A stretch of 64,000 nt of DNA from contig NZ_FMMP01000014.1 in the NCBI RefSeq assembly GCF_900095725.1, positions 17,517-81,516 on the forward strand, read 5' to 3'. Within the stretch, counting starts at the first letter, position 1. Each line of letters opens with the position of its first letter. Of this stretch, positions 45,627-55,364 are shown one piece after another. The position numbers and the translations under genes are program-made. Origin of the DNA: Cellulosilyticum sp. I15G10I2 (GTDB lineage Bacteria; Bacillota; Clostridia; Lachnospirales; Cellulosilyticaceae). The notes under the pieces were generated by a model, which was given only the letters and a program-made list of their open reading frames with translations, was not told the DNA's origin and ran no database searches.

Positions 45627-45673
45627 AAGATTCCACTCAAGCTTATAAAATAACTTGAGTGGGATCTTTTTAT
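45627..45673 (+). terminator. Terminator after small-protein copy 2
   Basis: AGATTCCACTCAAG pairs with CTTGAGTGGGATCT across a 12-base loop, then TTTTT. Confidence 0.82.
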
Positions 45674-45695
45674 ATACAGATAGTGCATAAAAAAG

Positions 45696-45718
45696 AAGCG
45701 ATAGGGAGTCTATCGCTT
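45696..45718 (-). terminator. Hairpin in a long noncoding gap
   Basis: AAGCGATAG, loop GGAGT, CTATCGCTT; on the minus strand a T-run follows. From here to 46128 I see no gene, only short hairpins. Confidence 0.45.
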
Positions 45719-45991
45719 TAAAACATTACCATATGCATATCTATCTATTAATATTGGGGTTTGTGAGACAATTTAATGGGGAGGAATCATAATTATCTCT
45801 AAATTATTATAACCAAAGCTTATAAAATTATGCCAAAAATTTAAGATCCTTCATATCTTCTATTAAATATGAGGCATTAAAAGTTAGAGTGGTTAATATA
45901 ATACTACTAGGACTAGCATTTAAAGGCGGCTGATTAAAAAGAAGGTATGAGCAGATAGGCATTACATAAAATTTACCTATATACTTATATA

Positions 45992-46107
45992 GGACAAACG
46001 CTTATAATAAAGGCAGGGATTACGCCTAGTCTAGAGGTGTTATCAGGACTTTATAGAAGAAGTCATAAGACAACCTTGTATAGGTTACAAGTTAGAAACC
46101 GTAAATT
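45992..46107 (+). other. Possible structured leader RNA
   Basis: A run of potential short stems precedes the Cys-rich gene: GACTT/AAGTC (about 46046-46063) and CTTGTA/TACAAG (about 46074-46090), with more G+C than the gap to its left. It may be a regulatory leader. I cannot match it to a known riboswitch. Confidence 0.3.
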
Positions 46108-46128
46108 ATGCGGAGGGGGTGGCCGGGA

Positions 46129-46440
46129 TTGAATAATCACAAGACAGCGGGGGTAGAGGATGAGGATAAAATCTTCTGTAATTGTTGTGGTAAGGAGATT
46201 GCTAAAACCGCAATTGTTGACACACATACGGACTATTTGCATATTGAAAAATCATGGGGATACTTTTCTTCTAAAGACTTAACAACGCATTCATTTAATA
46301 TTTGCGAAAAATGTTATGATAATTGGATAGAGAGTTTTATCGTTCCAGTTGAAGACGTTTATATAGAAGATGTATATTTTTATTCAGAAGAAGAATTAAA
46401 GTTATTAAACGAAGCTTACCACGCTGAATTATGTAAATAA
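46129..46440 (+). CDS. Small cysteine-rich (zinc-ribbon-like) protein, unknown
   Basis: Protein of 103 residues. FCNCCGKEI and NICEKCYDNW give two CxxC pairs, as expected for a zinc ribbon. The C-terminus is acidic (VEDVYIEDVYFYSEEELK). The TTG at 46129 follows GGAGGGGGT; the ATG at 46108 lies before that strong ribosome site and would add RGWPG. The gene is convergent with feoB. No family is recognised; a metal-binding or regulatory role is a guess. Confidence 0.65.
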   Translation: MNNHKTAGVEDEDKIFCNCCGKEIAKTAIVDTHTDYLHIEKSWGYFSSKDLTTHSFNICEKCYDNWIESFIVPVEDVYIEDVYFYSEEELKLLNEAYHAELCK

Positions 46441-46497
46441 ATAAGAGCATAACAAAAAAACACTTAAGTTTAAGTGTTTTTTTGTTATGCTCTTATT
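46441..46497. terminator. Strong bidirectional terminator between the Cys-rich gene and feoB
   Basis: A 27-base perfect inverted repeat around a two-base centre, with seven-base A and T runs inside the stem. It contains the feoB stop codon. Confidence 0.85.
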
Positions 46498-48488
46498 AAA
46501 AGGCCTAGGTTCATTATTATAAAAGAAACAAGCCAAGCAATCACTACTTGGTAAGCTGCTGAAAATGCAACCCATCTATAGCTATTCGTTTCTCGTTTGA
46601 CAGCGCCCAAAGTACCTATGCAAGGCACGTATAAAAGTGTAAAAACTAAGAAGCTATAGGCGCTTAGAGGTGTAAAAGTATTTGTAAGAGCAGCTTGGAA
46701 GCCACTGAGATGATCACTGCCACCAAGTCCATAGACAATAGCCATATTAGAAACGACAATTTCTTTTCCTACAATACCTGCAATAAGGGACAATGCAGCC
46801 TGCCAGTTGCCAAAGCCAAGAGGCGCAAAAATAGGAGCAATTGCTTTTCCTATCATAGCACCAAGGCTACTAGTCATTTCACTTGGACCGTTGAAGTTAA
46901 AGTTAAGGATAAACCATAATACAACAGATGCGACAAAAATAATTGTTCCAGCTTTAATCAAAAACCCTTGTACCTTCTCCCAGACTTGACTTGCAATATG
47001 TCTAAATGAAGGCATATGGTAAGAGGGGAGTTCCATGATAAAGGGGATACCATCCGATTTAAAGAGTGTTTTTTTAAAGATAAAAGCAACTAAAGTAGCA
47101 ACTATAATGCCAAGAAAATAAAGAGAAAAAATAACAACTGCTTCTTTCCCTGGGAAAAACGCAGAGGCGAACAATGTAAAAATAGGCAGCCTTGCACTGC
47201 AAGAGAAAAATGGATTAATTAAAATAGAGGTGAAACGATCTTCTTCGTTTTCTATGGTACGGGTACCCATAATAGCAGGCACATTACATCCAAATCCAAG
47301 CAGCATAGGGATAATAGATTTACCATTTAATCCGATTTTCTTCATTAGCTCATCCATAATAAAGGCGACTCTTGCCATATAACCTGTATCTTCTAAAATA
47401 GTCAGCGCAATGAATAAACATGCAATATTTGGTAAAAATGTAAGTACGCCAAAAACACCACTAAGAATACCATCCACTATAAGAGCCTTCAGTCCTGGTG
47501 TTACACCTAGAATAACAAGTAGGCCTGCACAAGATTCAGTAATATAACTAAAAACTATCTCTAGAACACCAGCTAAAGGATTGCCAACTAAGTTAAAAGT
47601 AAAGTAGAAAATGATAAACATAACAGCAACAAAAATAGGTATACCCAGCCATTTACTTGTTACAATCTGATCAATTTTATATGTAACAGAAGGCGCTGTA
47701 GATAAAGTAACTGTCGTGGTTTTTGAAATGATATCAGCGATAGATTCATACTTTTTATCTGTTATAAATGGCCGTATATGTTCGGATATAACATTTTGTG
47801 TGTAATCAGCAATTTGAACTTGCAATTCCTTTGGTAATAAACTCAAAATACCCATATCACCTTCAAGTATCTTAAGGGCAATCCATCTTGGTGAAACATT
47901 TAAAGATACGTCTTTAAGTAAGTGTGTAATATGAGTTATGCGGCTCTCTATGAGGCCGGAATATAAAATTTTATATGTAGGGATTAAGCGGCTATGTAGA
48001 GGATGTGTTAACTGATCTAGTAGCTCGTTAATGCCAGTTTTTTTAGAAGCTATAATAGGAACGATGGGGATACCAAGTAAAGAAGATAGCTTTATAATAT
48101 CAATATGTATCCCTTTTTCAGCTGCCATATCCATCATATTCAACGCTAGAACTACAGGTTTGCCAAGTTCTAAAAGCTGCAGGGTAAGATATAAATTTCT
48201 TTCTAAATTAGAAGCATCTACTAGATTTAAAATAACATCAGGATTTTCTGCAACAATATAATCACGTGCAATACTTTCATCAAGAGAAAAAGCTGATAGA
48301 CTATAAGTTCCAGGTAAGTCTACAAGGTTAATTTCAGTATTTTTATAGGTGAATAATGACTCTTTTTTTTCAACAGTTACGCCCGCCCAGTTCCCGACCG
48401 TATATCTTGAACCAGTGAGTTCATTAAATAACGTAGTTTTTCCTATATTAGGGTTTCCGGCTAAAGCGATTGTAATACGCCTGTTCAT
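46485..48488 (-). CDS. feoB: Ferrous iron transporter FeoB
   Basis: Fe(II) uptake protein, 667 residues. The N-terminal G domain has G1 GNPNIGKTT (residues 10-18), G3 DLPGTYSL, and G4 NMMD. A helical GDI-like domain follows. The membrane core has Gate/Core motifs such as GFGCNVPAIMGTRTIENEEDR and the CGTLGAVKRE-type end. The start at 48488 follows TTGGAGG. feoA lies 16 bases upstream. A Fur-like box covers the promoter, so expression should rise in iron shortage. Confidence 0.96.
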   Translation of the reverse strand: MNRRITIALAGNPNIGKTTLFNELTGSRYTVGNWAGVTVEKKESLFTYKNTEINLVDLPGTYSLSAFSLDESIARDYIVAENPDVILNLVDASNLERNLYLTLQLLELGKPVVLALNMMDMAAEKGIHIDIIKLSSLLGIPIVPIIASKKTGINELLDQLTHPLHSRLIPTYKILYSGLIESRITHITHLLKDVSLNVSPRWIALKILEGDMGILSLLPKELQVQIADYTQNVISEHIRPFITDKKYESIADIISKTTTVTLSTAPSVTYKIDQIVTSKWLGIPIFVAVMFIIFYFTFNLVGNPLAGVLEIVFSYITESCAGLLVILGVTPGLKALIVDGILSGVFGVLTFLPNIACLFIALTILEDTGYMARVAFIMDELMKKIGLNGKSIIPMLLGFGCNVPAIMGTRTIENEEDRFTSILINPFFSCSARLPIFTLFASAFFPGKEAVVIFSLYFLGIIVATLVAFIFKKTLFKSDGIPFIMELPSYHMPSFRHIASQVWEKVQGFLIKAGTIIFVASVVLWFILNFNFNGPSEMTSSLGAMIGKAIAPIFAPLGFGNWQAALSLIAGIVGKEIVVSNMAIVYGLGGSDHLSGFQAALTNTFTPLSAYSFLVFTLLYVPCIGTLGAVKRETNSYRWVAFSAAYQVVIAWLVSFIIMNLGLLIRA

Positions 48489-48504
48489 ACGAACCTCCAA
48501 GTTT

Positions 48505-48729
48505 TTATGCAATCAAGATATATTTAGCATCTTCTTTACGAACGCACAAACTATATCCTTTGAATGAAATTTGAATAGGATTTCCAAGAGGTGCTAGTTT
48601 TTCAATATAAACAGAAGTGCCTTTTACAAGTCCCATATCCATAAAACGTTGTTTCATAGGAAATGGTGCCGTAATATTAGCAATGATGCCAGTTGAACCA
48701 ATTGGTAGGTCACACAATGTTTTTGACAT
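48505..48729 (-). CDS. feoA: Ferrous iron transport protein FeoA
   Basis: SH3-like cytoplasmic partner of FeoB, 74 residues, standard size. LCDLPIGSTGIIANI, then MDMGLVKGTSVYIEKLAPLGNPIQISFKGYSLCVRKEDA follows the family pattern. It is the first gene of the feoAB operon, reading leftward. A GGGGGACTT lies before its ATG. FeoA is needed for FeoB activity, probably by contacting the G domain. Confidence 0.94.
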   Translation of the reverse strand: MSKTLCDLPIGSTGIIANITAPFPMKQRFMDMGLVKGTSVYIEKLAPLGNPIQISFKGYSLCVRKEDAKYILIA

Positions 48730-48766
48730 ATTTAAGTCCCCCGAAATACTTTATAAATTCACTATT

Positions 48767-48795
48767 AGTATAGCTTAAATGAGAATAATTGTCAA
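48767..48795 (-). promoter_or_regulatory. feoAB promoter with overlapping Fur-like box
   Basis: On the minus strand TTGACA (complement of 48790-48795), 17-base spacer, TATACT (complement of 48767-48772). TGAGAATAATTGTCA at 48780-48794 matches the 7-1-7 Fur box TGATAATNATTATCA at 12 of 14 fixed positions and covers the -35. Confidence 0.75.
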
Positions 48796-48852
48796 TAAAG
48801 ACTAGGGAGCAATTTTAAAATAAACTTACTTTGGATAAAGTAGGGGATAGGA

Positions 48853-48881
48853 TTGTAACAATGACTATAAAAGGCTATAAT
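48853..48881 (+). promoter_or_regulatory. Sigma-A-type promoter for rnz
   Basis: TTGTAA (48853-48858), 17-base spacer, TATAAT (48876-48881), 27 bases before the ATG. Confidence 0.65.
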
Positions 48882-48907
48882 AAAAGCATATAGAAAGGAA
48901 AGTGAAT

Positions 48908-49822
48908 ATGTTAGATGTTTGTTTGTTAGGAACAGGTGGTATGCTTCCGCTGCCTGAGAGGTATTTAACATCTCTTTTAGCAAGATATAATGGAAGAAAA
49001 CTTTTGATAGATTGCGGAGAAGGCACTCAAGTGACCATGCGGATGCTTGGATGGGGATATAAAACAATTGATATTATATGTTTAACACATTATCATGGCG
49101 ATCATGTAACGGGCCTTCCGGGGCTTCTTCTCACAATTGGTAATTCAGGCAGAAAAGAACCCTTAACTATCATTGGCCCTCCTGGACTCAAAAAGATAGT
49201 AGATGGACTTACTTGTATCTGCAGAGATATTGCGTTTGAACTGGTACTCATGGAGCTTCCTTATGAAAAACAAAGTATTCAGATAGGTGAATTTTGGATA
49301 AGTATCCTTCCAGTTCCGCATAATGTCAGGTGCTTTGCTTATACGATTGAGAATAAAAGAAATCCTAAGTTTATTGTAGAAAAAGCAAAGCAGAATAATG
49401 TTCCTCAGAAATATTGGAAAAAGTTGCAGCAAGGACAGACCATTACGCTTGAGCAAGTAGTTTATACGCCGGACATGGTACTGGGAGATGCACGAAAAGG
49501 TTTAAAAGTGTCTTACTGTACAGATTGCAGGCCGATTAGTGAACTAGAAGAGTTCATAGAAGGTGCAGATTTATTTGTTTGTGAAGCGATGTATATACAA
49601 GATGAGTATTTGGATCAGGTTAAAAAACATAAACACATGTTAGGAAGTGAAGCAGCTAGGCTTGCGAGTGTGTCCAACGTTAAAAAATTATGGCTTACAC
49701 ATTTTAGCCCGGCGTTAATAGGCCCTTATATTAATATAGAAGGTATTAAAGAAATATTTGCAAATACAGTCGCTGGATATGATAGAATGACTACTACATT
49801 AGAATTTGAAGAAGAATGCTAA
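48908..49822 (+). CDS. rnz: Ribonuclease Z (tRNA 3'-endonuclease)
   Basis: Metallo-beta-lactamase-fold endonuclease that trims tRNA 3' trailers, 304 residues. The zinc motif is THYHGDHVTGLPGLL (usually THLHGDH; Tyr replaces Leu). A flexible-arm region follows residue 140, then LGDARKGLKVSYCTDCRP, and a late His in KHKHMLGSEAARLA and THFSP. It matters here because tRNA-Val and one tRNA-Ser lack an encoded CCA. AAAGGAAA precedes the ATG at 48908. Confidence 0.92.
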   Translation: MLDVCLLGTGGMLPLPERYLTSLLARYNGRKLLIDCGEGTQVTMRMLGWGYKTIDIICLTHYHGDHVTGLPGLLLTIGNSGRKEPLTIIGPPGLKKIVDGLTCICRDIAFELVLMELPYEKQSIQIGEFWISILPVPHNVRCFAYTIENKRNPKFIVEKAKQNNVPQKYWKKLQQGQTITLEQVVYTPDMVLGDARKGLKVSYCTDCRPISELEEFIEGADLFVCEAMYIQDEYLDQVKKHKHMLGSEAARLASVSNVKKLWLTHFSPALIGPYINIEGIKEIFANTVAGYDRMTTTLEFEEEC

Positions 49823-49843
49823 GATAAGAAGCGGGGGATAGAT

Positions 49844-50404
49844 ATGAAGAAGATGTTGTTGGTATTATTTATGATCGCCTTATGTGCCTCTTTTTTCTTT
49901 ATAGTAAGTAATCGCAAGTCAGATTTAAGTCGAGAAAGCCGAAATATAGATATACTCAGTGAACTTCAAAAGGACCGTAACAACATAGCGGAAAATTATC
50001 CTGGTTCACCCAAAGAACTCATTGAACTGCATAATAAAATTATGAGTTATTTGTATAGCCAAAAAATGCAGGACGAGTATGTAGACCTTTATAGTGATAC
50101 CATAAGAAATCTATATAGTGAGGATATTCTATCATTAAACAGCAAAGAAAGTCAGGCAGAGACTATTTTACTGGAAAAAGAAGAAAATCAAATTAAAATG
50201 GTTAAGCTCTTAGAAAGTAAAATTGAGGAAGTGATCTACTTAGATAATGAGAATATGGCACAAGTTAAAGTGCTTTATTATATTAATAGTGGTGATATCA
50301 CCAGAATATATAGTCTAGAAAACACATCTGAGGGATGGAAAATTACTGGTTGGAATGATTCGCAAATAGATAGTAAAGAGTTGGAGGCGTATAAAGATGA
50401 ATAA
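49844..50404 (+). CDS. Membrane-anchored small protein, unknown
   Basis: Protein of 186 residues with an N-terminal hydrophobic segment (about 4-22), either an uncleaved anchor or a signal sequence; no lipobox at a convincing place. The exterior part is helical, ending in a beta-rich section ([31 protein letters not shown]) that resembles NTF2-like folds. It overlaps tsaD by eight bases. AGCGGGGG precedes the start. By recall it may be of a DUF6715-like family; unproven. Confidence 0.65.
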   Translation: MKKMLLVLFMIALCASFFFIVSNRKSDLSRESRNIDILSELQKDRNNIAENYPGSPKELIELHNKIMSYLYSQKMQDEYVDLYSDTIRNLYSEDILSLNSKESQAETILLEKEENQIKMVKLLESKIEEVIYLDNENMAQVKVLYYINSGDITRIYSLENTSEGWKITGWNDSQIDSKELEAYKDE

Positions 50405-51413
50405 CATAAAAGTACTGGCTATTGAGACTTCTTGTGATGAGACAGCAGCAGCAGTGGTACAAAATGGCAGGGAAGTTTTATCTAATATTATTTCTACTCA
50501 AATAGACCTGCATGAAAAATACGGTGGAGTAGTACCGGAGATTGCTTCAAGGATGCATGTAGAAAAAATAAATTTAGTTATTAATGAAGCATTAGAAGCA
50601 GCTGAAGTCTCTTTAGATGAGATAGACGTAATAGGCGTAACGTATGGGCCAGGCTTAGTGGGAGCGTTACTTGTAGGGGTGGTTGCAGCTAAAGCGATAG
50701 CTTTTGCAAAAGATAAGCCCTTAGTTCCAGTACATCATATAGAGGGGCATATTGCTGCTAATTACATTGCACATCCAGAGCTTAAGCCACCTTTTGTATG
50801 TCTGGTAGTATCAGGTGGACATACACATCTTATAATGGTTAAAGATTATACAAGTTATGAGATTATAGGCAGAACAAGGGATGATGCAGCTGGCGAGGCT
50901 TATGATAAAGTAGCAAGAGCAATAGGGCTATCTTATCCGGGCGGACCCAAGGTAGACAAGCTTGCGAAAGAAGGGAATAAAGATGCAATTAAATTCCCAA
51001 GGGCAATGCTCGACGTGGGATATGACTTTAGTTTTAGTGGGGTAAAATCAGCTGTACTTAACTATATTAATGGCTGTAATATGAAAAATGAAACGCTTAA
51101 TACAGAAGATGTAGCAGCAGCATTTCAGTCAAGTGTAGTGGATGTACTGGTTACAAAATCAATTCAGTTAGCGAAAGAAAAGCAAATCAATAAAGTTGCA
51201 CTTGCAGGAGGGGTAGCAGCAAATAAGGGACTTAGAGCGGCAATGCTTGAGGCCTGTCAAGATAATGGTATTACCCTATATTACCCGGAAATACTACTTT
51301 GTACAGATAATGCAGCAATGATAGGCTGTGCAGCTTATTATGAATATTTAGATGGAAAGAGAGCTGGGATGGATCTTAATGCTGTGCCAAATCTGCCTCT
51401 TGGTAAAAAATAA
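50397..51413 (+). CDS. tsaD: tRNA threonylcarbamoyltransferase TsaD
   Basis: Catalytic subunit for t6A37 in ANN-decoding tRNAs, 338 residues. ASKHA start [14 protein letters not shown], iron-binding HxxxH in [13 protein letters not shown] (about 111 and 115), then [25 protein letters not shown], and a late Asp in CTDNAAMIG. The start lies inside the previous gene, after TTGGAGG. TsaB and TsaE partners are not in this window. Confidence 0.96.
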   Translation: MNNIKVLAIETSCDETAAAVVQNGREVLSNIISTQIDLHEKYGGVVPEIASRMHVEKINLVINEALEAAEVSLDEIDVIGVTYGPGLVGALLVGVVAAKAIAFAKDKPLVPVHHIEGHIAANYIAHPELKPPFVCLVVSGGHTHLIMVKDYTSYEIIGRTRDDAAGEAYDKVARAIGLSYPGGPKVDKLAKEGNKDAIKFPRAMLDVGYDFSFSGVKSAVLNYINGCNMKNETLNTEDVAAAFQSSVVDVLVTKSIQLAKEKQINKVALAGGVAANKGLRAAMLEACQDNGITLYYPEILLCTDNAAMIGCAAYYEYLDGKRAGMDLNAVPNLPLGKK

Positions 51414-51433
51414 TATCCGAAAAGGAGGACAAA

Positions 51434-52492
51434 ATGAAAAAGATTATAAGAATCTTATTTTCAGGACTAATAGCAGGGATTATTGGACTTGGAATTACTG
51501 AAATGGAAAACATGAAAGTTATACCAAGTCAAGTGAGCGGCATACTTAATAATTTATATGTTAATAAAGAACTTATTGTATTTATAATTGTTTTTGCACT
51601 TATGTTTTTTACATTAAGTATTCCAGTAGCTCATATTGTCTATGTTAAATTGGAGAAAGCATTAAATAAATATCCTATGCAGGAAATTCTGATGTATATT
51701 AGTGGTCTGACCATTGGTCTGGCAGTTGCTAATCTTGTAAGTACAGCATTCATAGTGGATAAGACTAAAGAAATAACGCAAGTGTTCGTTGTGCTGCTCT
51801 ATTTAGGCCTTGGCTGTTTTGGTATTTATCTCGTGCATCTCAAGAAAGAAGAAATTAAAGGGTGGACGAGTAAAAAGGGAGAAATATTATCTCAATCTCA
51901 CCCCAAGATCTTAGATACCAGTGTTATTATTGACGGAAGAATTTTAGATATTATGATGACAGGATTTATAGAAGGGAAAGTCATTATACCTTCTTTTGTA
52001 CTGGATGAGTTAAGGCATATAGCGGATTCTTCTGACTCACTTAAAAGAAACAGAGGAAGAAGAGGGCTTGATATATTAAATGAGATTAAGGGAATAAAAG
52101 ATATTCCCGTTGAAGTGTTAGATATTGATTATAGTGATTTAGATGAAGTAGATAGTAAACTATTAAAATTAGCTAAGCAAATTCAAGGCAAAGTAGTCAC
52201 TAATGATTTTAATCTTAATAAAGTAGCCAAACTTCAAAAAGTTCAAATTCTTAATATCAATGATTTAGCAAATGCAGTCAAACCAATACTGCTTCCAAAT
52301 GAAGAAATGACAGTTACTATTGTCAAAGAAGGTAAAGAACAAGAACAAGGGCTTGCTTATTTGAGTGATGGTACTATGATAGTCGTAGAAGGCGGCAAAA
52401 AATATGTAGGATCTACAATTGGCATTATAGTGAGTACAGTGCTTCAGACGTCGGCAGGCAGAATGATCTTTGCTAAGGTGCTTAAAGCTTAG
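51434..52492 (+). CDS. PIN/TRAM-domain membrane protein (YacL-like)
   Basis: Protein of 352 residues. Four N-terminal hydrophobic helices (about 5-22, 45-68, 82-105 and 115-133) precede a PIN domain (about 158-270) with LDTSVIIDGRILDI and VVTNDFNLNKVA, which have the acidic residues of PIN nucleases. A TRAM domain (about 285-345) follows with EGKEQEQGLAYLSDGTMIVVEGG. This is the YacL family, common in Firmicutes; an RNase role is proposed for the family. AAAGGAGG precedes the ATG. Confidence 0.88.
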   Translation: MKKIIRILFSGLIAGIIGLGITEMENMKVIPSQVSGILNNLYVNKELIVFIIVFALMFFTLSIPVAHIVYVKLEKALNKYPMQEILMYISGLTIGLAVANLVSTAFIVDKTKEITQVFVVLLYLGLGCFGIYLVHLKKEEIKGWTSKKGEILSQSHPKILDTSVIIDGRILDIMMTGFIEGKVIIPSFVLDELRHIADSSDSLKRNRGRRGLDILNEIKGIKDIPVEVLDIDYSDLDEVDSKLLKLAKQIQGKVVTNDFNLNKVAKLQKVQILNINDLANAVKPILLPNEEMTVTIVKEGKEQEQGLAYLSDGTMIVVEGGKKYVGSTIGIIVSTVLQTSAGRMIFAKVLKA

Positions 52493-52537
52493 AGGGTACT
52501 AAATTTATGGAGAAAGATAGAAATTAAGGAGAGCAGA

Positions 52538-52900
52538 ATGAGGATTATAAAATATTACAAGTTAACGCTGGCTTCGACAATATTTATTCTAATTGGAATA
52601 CTTATGCCTGGGGGAGCAGTACCACATCCAGGGATACCAGGGCTTGATAAGTTAGTTCACTTCGGTATGTTTGCTGTATTGACCTTTTGTTTTTACTTTG
52701 AGTACAACAGGTATAAGAAGAAGCTGCCTGATTTTATTTATGCCCTGATAGGGATATCAGCCTTTGGTCTTCTAACAGAAGTTTTGCAGCTTTTTGCAGA
52801 CGCTAGATCTTTTGAATTTAGGGATTTAGCGGCAGATATATTAGGGGTAGTGGCTGCGAGTTGGTTGTTTAGAATGATTAGAAAAAATTATAAGTATTAA
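52538..52900 (+). CDS. VanZ-like membrane protein
   Basis: Protein of 120 residues with about four hydrophobic segments. The VanZ pattern is visible: LDKLVHFGMFAVLTFCFY (about 35-52), LTEVLQLFADARSFEFRDLAADILGVVAA (about 78-107). VanZ of the vancomycin clusters lowers teicoplanin susceptibility, but most chromosomal homologues have unknown roles and no resistance genes are nearby. AAGGAGAG precedes the ATG. It may be co-transcribed with the PIN/TRAM gene. Confidence 0.85.
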   Translation: MRIIKYYKLTLASTIFILIGILMPGGAVPHPGIPGLDKLVHFGMFAVLTFCFYFEYNRYKKKLPDFIYALIGISAFGLLTEVLQLFADARSFEFRDLAADILGVVAASWLFRMIRKNYKY

Positions 52901-52999
52901 TAGAAGCTACTGATTTAAAATAATATTTTATTGAATAAGGAATAAAAATGTGTAGTATAGCGATTAAGTTTTTAAATTAAAAATAAGAGGCAATTTATT

Positions 53000-53443
53000 A
53001 TGATAAGAAGAATAAAAACAAATGAACATGAAGTCGATAGAATTATGGAGATTTGGAAAGAAGCAACTATTGAAGCGCACAAATTTATATCAGAAGAATA
53101 TTGGTTAAAAAGTTATAAAATTGTTAAAGAAAAGTATCTGCCACTTGCTGAAACTTATGTGTATTCTGAGGGCAGTGAAATAAAAGGATTTATTAGTATA
53201 TTGAGTGGAGCATATATAGGCGCATTGTTTGTGGTTAGAGACGCTCAGGGAGATGGAATTGGAAGGAAATTAATTGAATATGTCAAGGGGAAATATGAGA
53301 CGTTAACATTAGCAGTCTATAAAGAAAATAAAAAAGCTGTTCATTTCTATAAAAAAGTTGGATTTGTTTTTAAACATGAGCAGCTAAATGAAGAAACCAA
53401 TGAACCAGAATATATTATGTCTTTTAAAAGTAGTATTTTATAA
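53000..53443 (+). CDS. GNAT-family N-acetyltransferase
   Basis: Protein of 147 residues. The acetyl-CoA-binding motif A reads VVRDAQGDGIGRKLIEYVKG (about residues 76-95, with Q/R-x-x-G-x-G/A as QGDGIG), and motif B reads LAVYKENKKAVHFYKKVGF. It resembles YiaC/PhnO-type small-molecule or protein acetyltransferases; the substrate cannot be named. AAGAGGC precedes the ATG weakly. It has its own terminator. Confidence 0.85.
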   Translation: MIRRIKTNEHEVDRIMEIWKEATIEAHKFISEEYWLKSYKIVKEKYLPLAETYVYSEGSEIKGFISILSGAYIGALFVVRDAQGDGIGRKLIEYVKGKYETLTLAVYKENKKAVHFYKKVGFVFKHEQLNEETNEPEYIMSFKSSIL

Positions 53444-53447
53444 ATGT

Positions 53448-53503
53448 AAGGAGTTCTGCAAATAACCTTAAAACATACAGGGGTATTTGGAACTCCTTTT
53501 TTA
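53448..53503 (+). terminator. Terminator after the GNAT gene
   Basis: AAGGAGTTC pairs with GAACTCCTT, with inner CAAATA/TATTTG, then six T. Confidence 0.82.
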
Positions 53504-53687
53504 TTTTTGAAAATGTATGTAGTTAAAGCATATATTTTTAACAATGTCCAAGTTATGTGTTTAAGAATAGCTAAAAGAAAAAATTAATTTGGGATAAACT
53601 AAGCCTCTTGTGGAATACATTTTATTATATACGTAGGATACTTGTAATACGTATTGTGTATTAAAATCTTCTAAGTGGGGTGTTGGG

Positions 53688-55364
53688 ATGAAATATAATG
53701 TTTTAATTGGAGGGGCTGCAGGTCAAGGAATGGATACTCTCAGTATATTAATAGAAAAATTATTAAAGCGTAAGGGTTATTTTATTCATTCTCATAAGGA
53801 CTATATGTCGAGAATTCGCGGTGGCCATAATTTTATTCAAATTAGATTTGGCACAGAATATATAAACTCACATTGGCCAGCTTTAGATGTTATTATTGCA
53901 CTAGATAAAGAGACTGCCAAGTTGCATGTAGAGAGACTTAGTGAAGGGGGTGTGATTATATGCGATGAAGCTATAGAAATAAATAACAACAAGTTAATAC
54001 ATATCCCCATGGCAAAGTTTGCAAAAGAGACTAATAATCAAAGAGCGGCAGGATCAGTAGCAGCGGGTGCATTACTTAAACTTTTTGGAGAATCAGTTGA
54101 TGGCGTGATGGAAATATTTAATGAAAAATTTGATAAAGAGACAGCAGAGTCTAATTTTAAGGCTTTTAAAAAAGGTTTTGATTACGTCCAAAAGAAGTTT
54201 GAGCTTGATAAGCCAGAAAAAGACAATCATATTCTTATTAATGCAAATAGTGCCATTGCGCTTGGAGCACTGGCGGGTGGAGTAGGGTTTTATGCGTCCT
54301 ATCCTATGACGCCAGCAACAAGTATTATGACAGAACTTTCTAAGCGGCAGGGTGATGCTAAGATAGTAGTTGAACAAGTAGAAGATGAGATTTCAGCCAT
54401 TAATATGGTTTTAGGTGCTTCCTATGCGGGGGTAAGATCGATGACTGGGACTTCTGGAGGCGGCTACGCTCTTATGGTAGAAGCGATGAGTCTTCAAGGG
54501 ATCACTGAAATACCAATTGTTGTCGTTGATTCTCAAAGACCAGGGCCTGCAACGGGGCTTCCCACCCGTACAGAACAAGGAGACTTGGACTTTGTAATGT
54601 TCTCAGGACATGGAGAATATCCTAAGATGGTGCTTGCAGTAAAAAATGCAGAAGATGCTTTTTACCAAACGGCAAGAGCTTTGAATATTGCGGATAAATA
54701 TCAGATACAGGTTATTATACTTACCGATGAATATCTGGCTGATGCAACACAAACAATACCACCTTATGACTTTAATAGAGTAAGTATTGATAGGTATTTT
54801 GCAAGTAAAGAGACATTGGGGGATGATACTTATAAGCGGTATCAGCGAGCTGAGAGCGGCGTTTCTTCTAGAATTATACCTGGGAAAATAGATGGCGCTG
54901 TAGTCCTTATAGATAGTGATGAGCACAATGAATATGGACATATAACTGAATCTGCGGAAGTACGTACAGCGATGATGAATAAACGGATGAAAAAACTTAA
55001 GTTAATACAATCTGAGATGGAGGAACCGGATTATTTTGGATCTGAGACGCCAGAAATTTTGCTTATAGGATGGGGGTCTATGTATGGCCCTATAAGAGAA
55101 GCCACACAGCTGCTTCAAAAAGAAAACATCTCAGTTGGAGCGCTTGTTTTTGGAGATATATACCCGCTTCCAATCAAACTATTAAAAAAATATTCGGAGC
55201 ATGCAAAAAAACTAATCAATATTGAGATGAATTATAAAGGACAGCTTGCAAGACTCATAAGACAAGAGACAGGTATTTTTATGGATCATAGCCTATTAAA
55301 TTATGACGGCAGGCAGATGTGTGCGCATACAGTGTACACAAGAGTAAAAAAGGAGGTGCTGTAA
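53688..55364 (+). CDS. 2-oxoacid:ferredoxin oxidoreductase, fused gamma-alpha subunit
   Basis: Protein of 558 residues. The gamma domain comes first (about 1-175, NVLIGGAAGQGMDTLS, SRIRGGHNFIQIRFG). The alpha domain follows (about 190-558) with GGVGFYASYPMTPATSIM, VEQVEDEISAINMVLGASYAG and MTGTSGGGYALM. This KorA-type fusion works with the TPP-binding beta subunit encoded directly after it. The enzyme oxidatively decarboxylates a 2-oxoacid with CoA and ferredoxin, or runs in reverse; 2-oxoglutarate is the usual KorAB substrate, not proven here. No ferredoxin delta gene is adjacent. The start follows GTGGGGTG. Confidence 0.88.
   Translation: MKYNVLIGGAAGQGMDTLSILIEKLLKRKGYFIHSHKDYMSRIRGGHNFIQIRFGTEYINSHWPALDVIIALDKETAKLHVERLSEGGVIICDEAIEINNNKLIHIPMAKFAKETNNQRAAGSVAAGALLKLFGESVDGVMEIFNEKFDKETAESNFKAFKKGFDYVQKKFELDKPEKDNHILINANSAIALGALAGGVGFYASYPMTPATSIMTELSKRQGDAKIVVEQVEDEISAINMVLGASYAGVRSMTGTSGGGYALMVEAMSLQGITEIPIVVVDSQRPGPATGLPTRTEQGDLDFVMFSGHGEYPKMVLAVKNAEDAFYQTARALNIADKYQIQVIILTDEYLADATQTIPPYDFNRVSIDRYFASKETLGDDTYKRYQRAESGVSSRIIPGKIDGAVVLIDSDEHNEYGHITESAEVRTAMMNKRMKKLKLIQSEMEEPDYFGSETPEILLIGWGSMYGPIREATQLLQKENISVGALVFGDIYPLPIKLLKKYSEHAKKLINIEMNYKGQLARLIRQETGIFMDHSLLNYDGRQMCAHTVYTRVKKEVL

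Noticed and set aside
53629..53654. ATACGTA/TACGTAT inverted repeat before the oxidoreductase genes as an operator
   Set aside because: Short AT-rich palindrome without match to a known regulator site; no promoter could be fitted around it.
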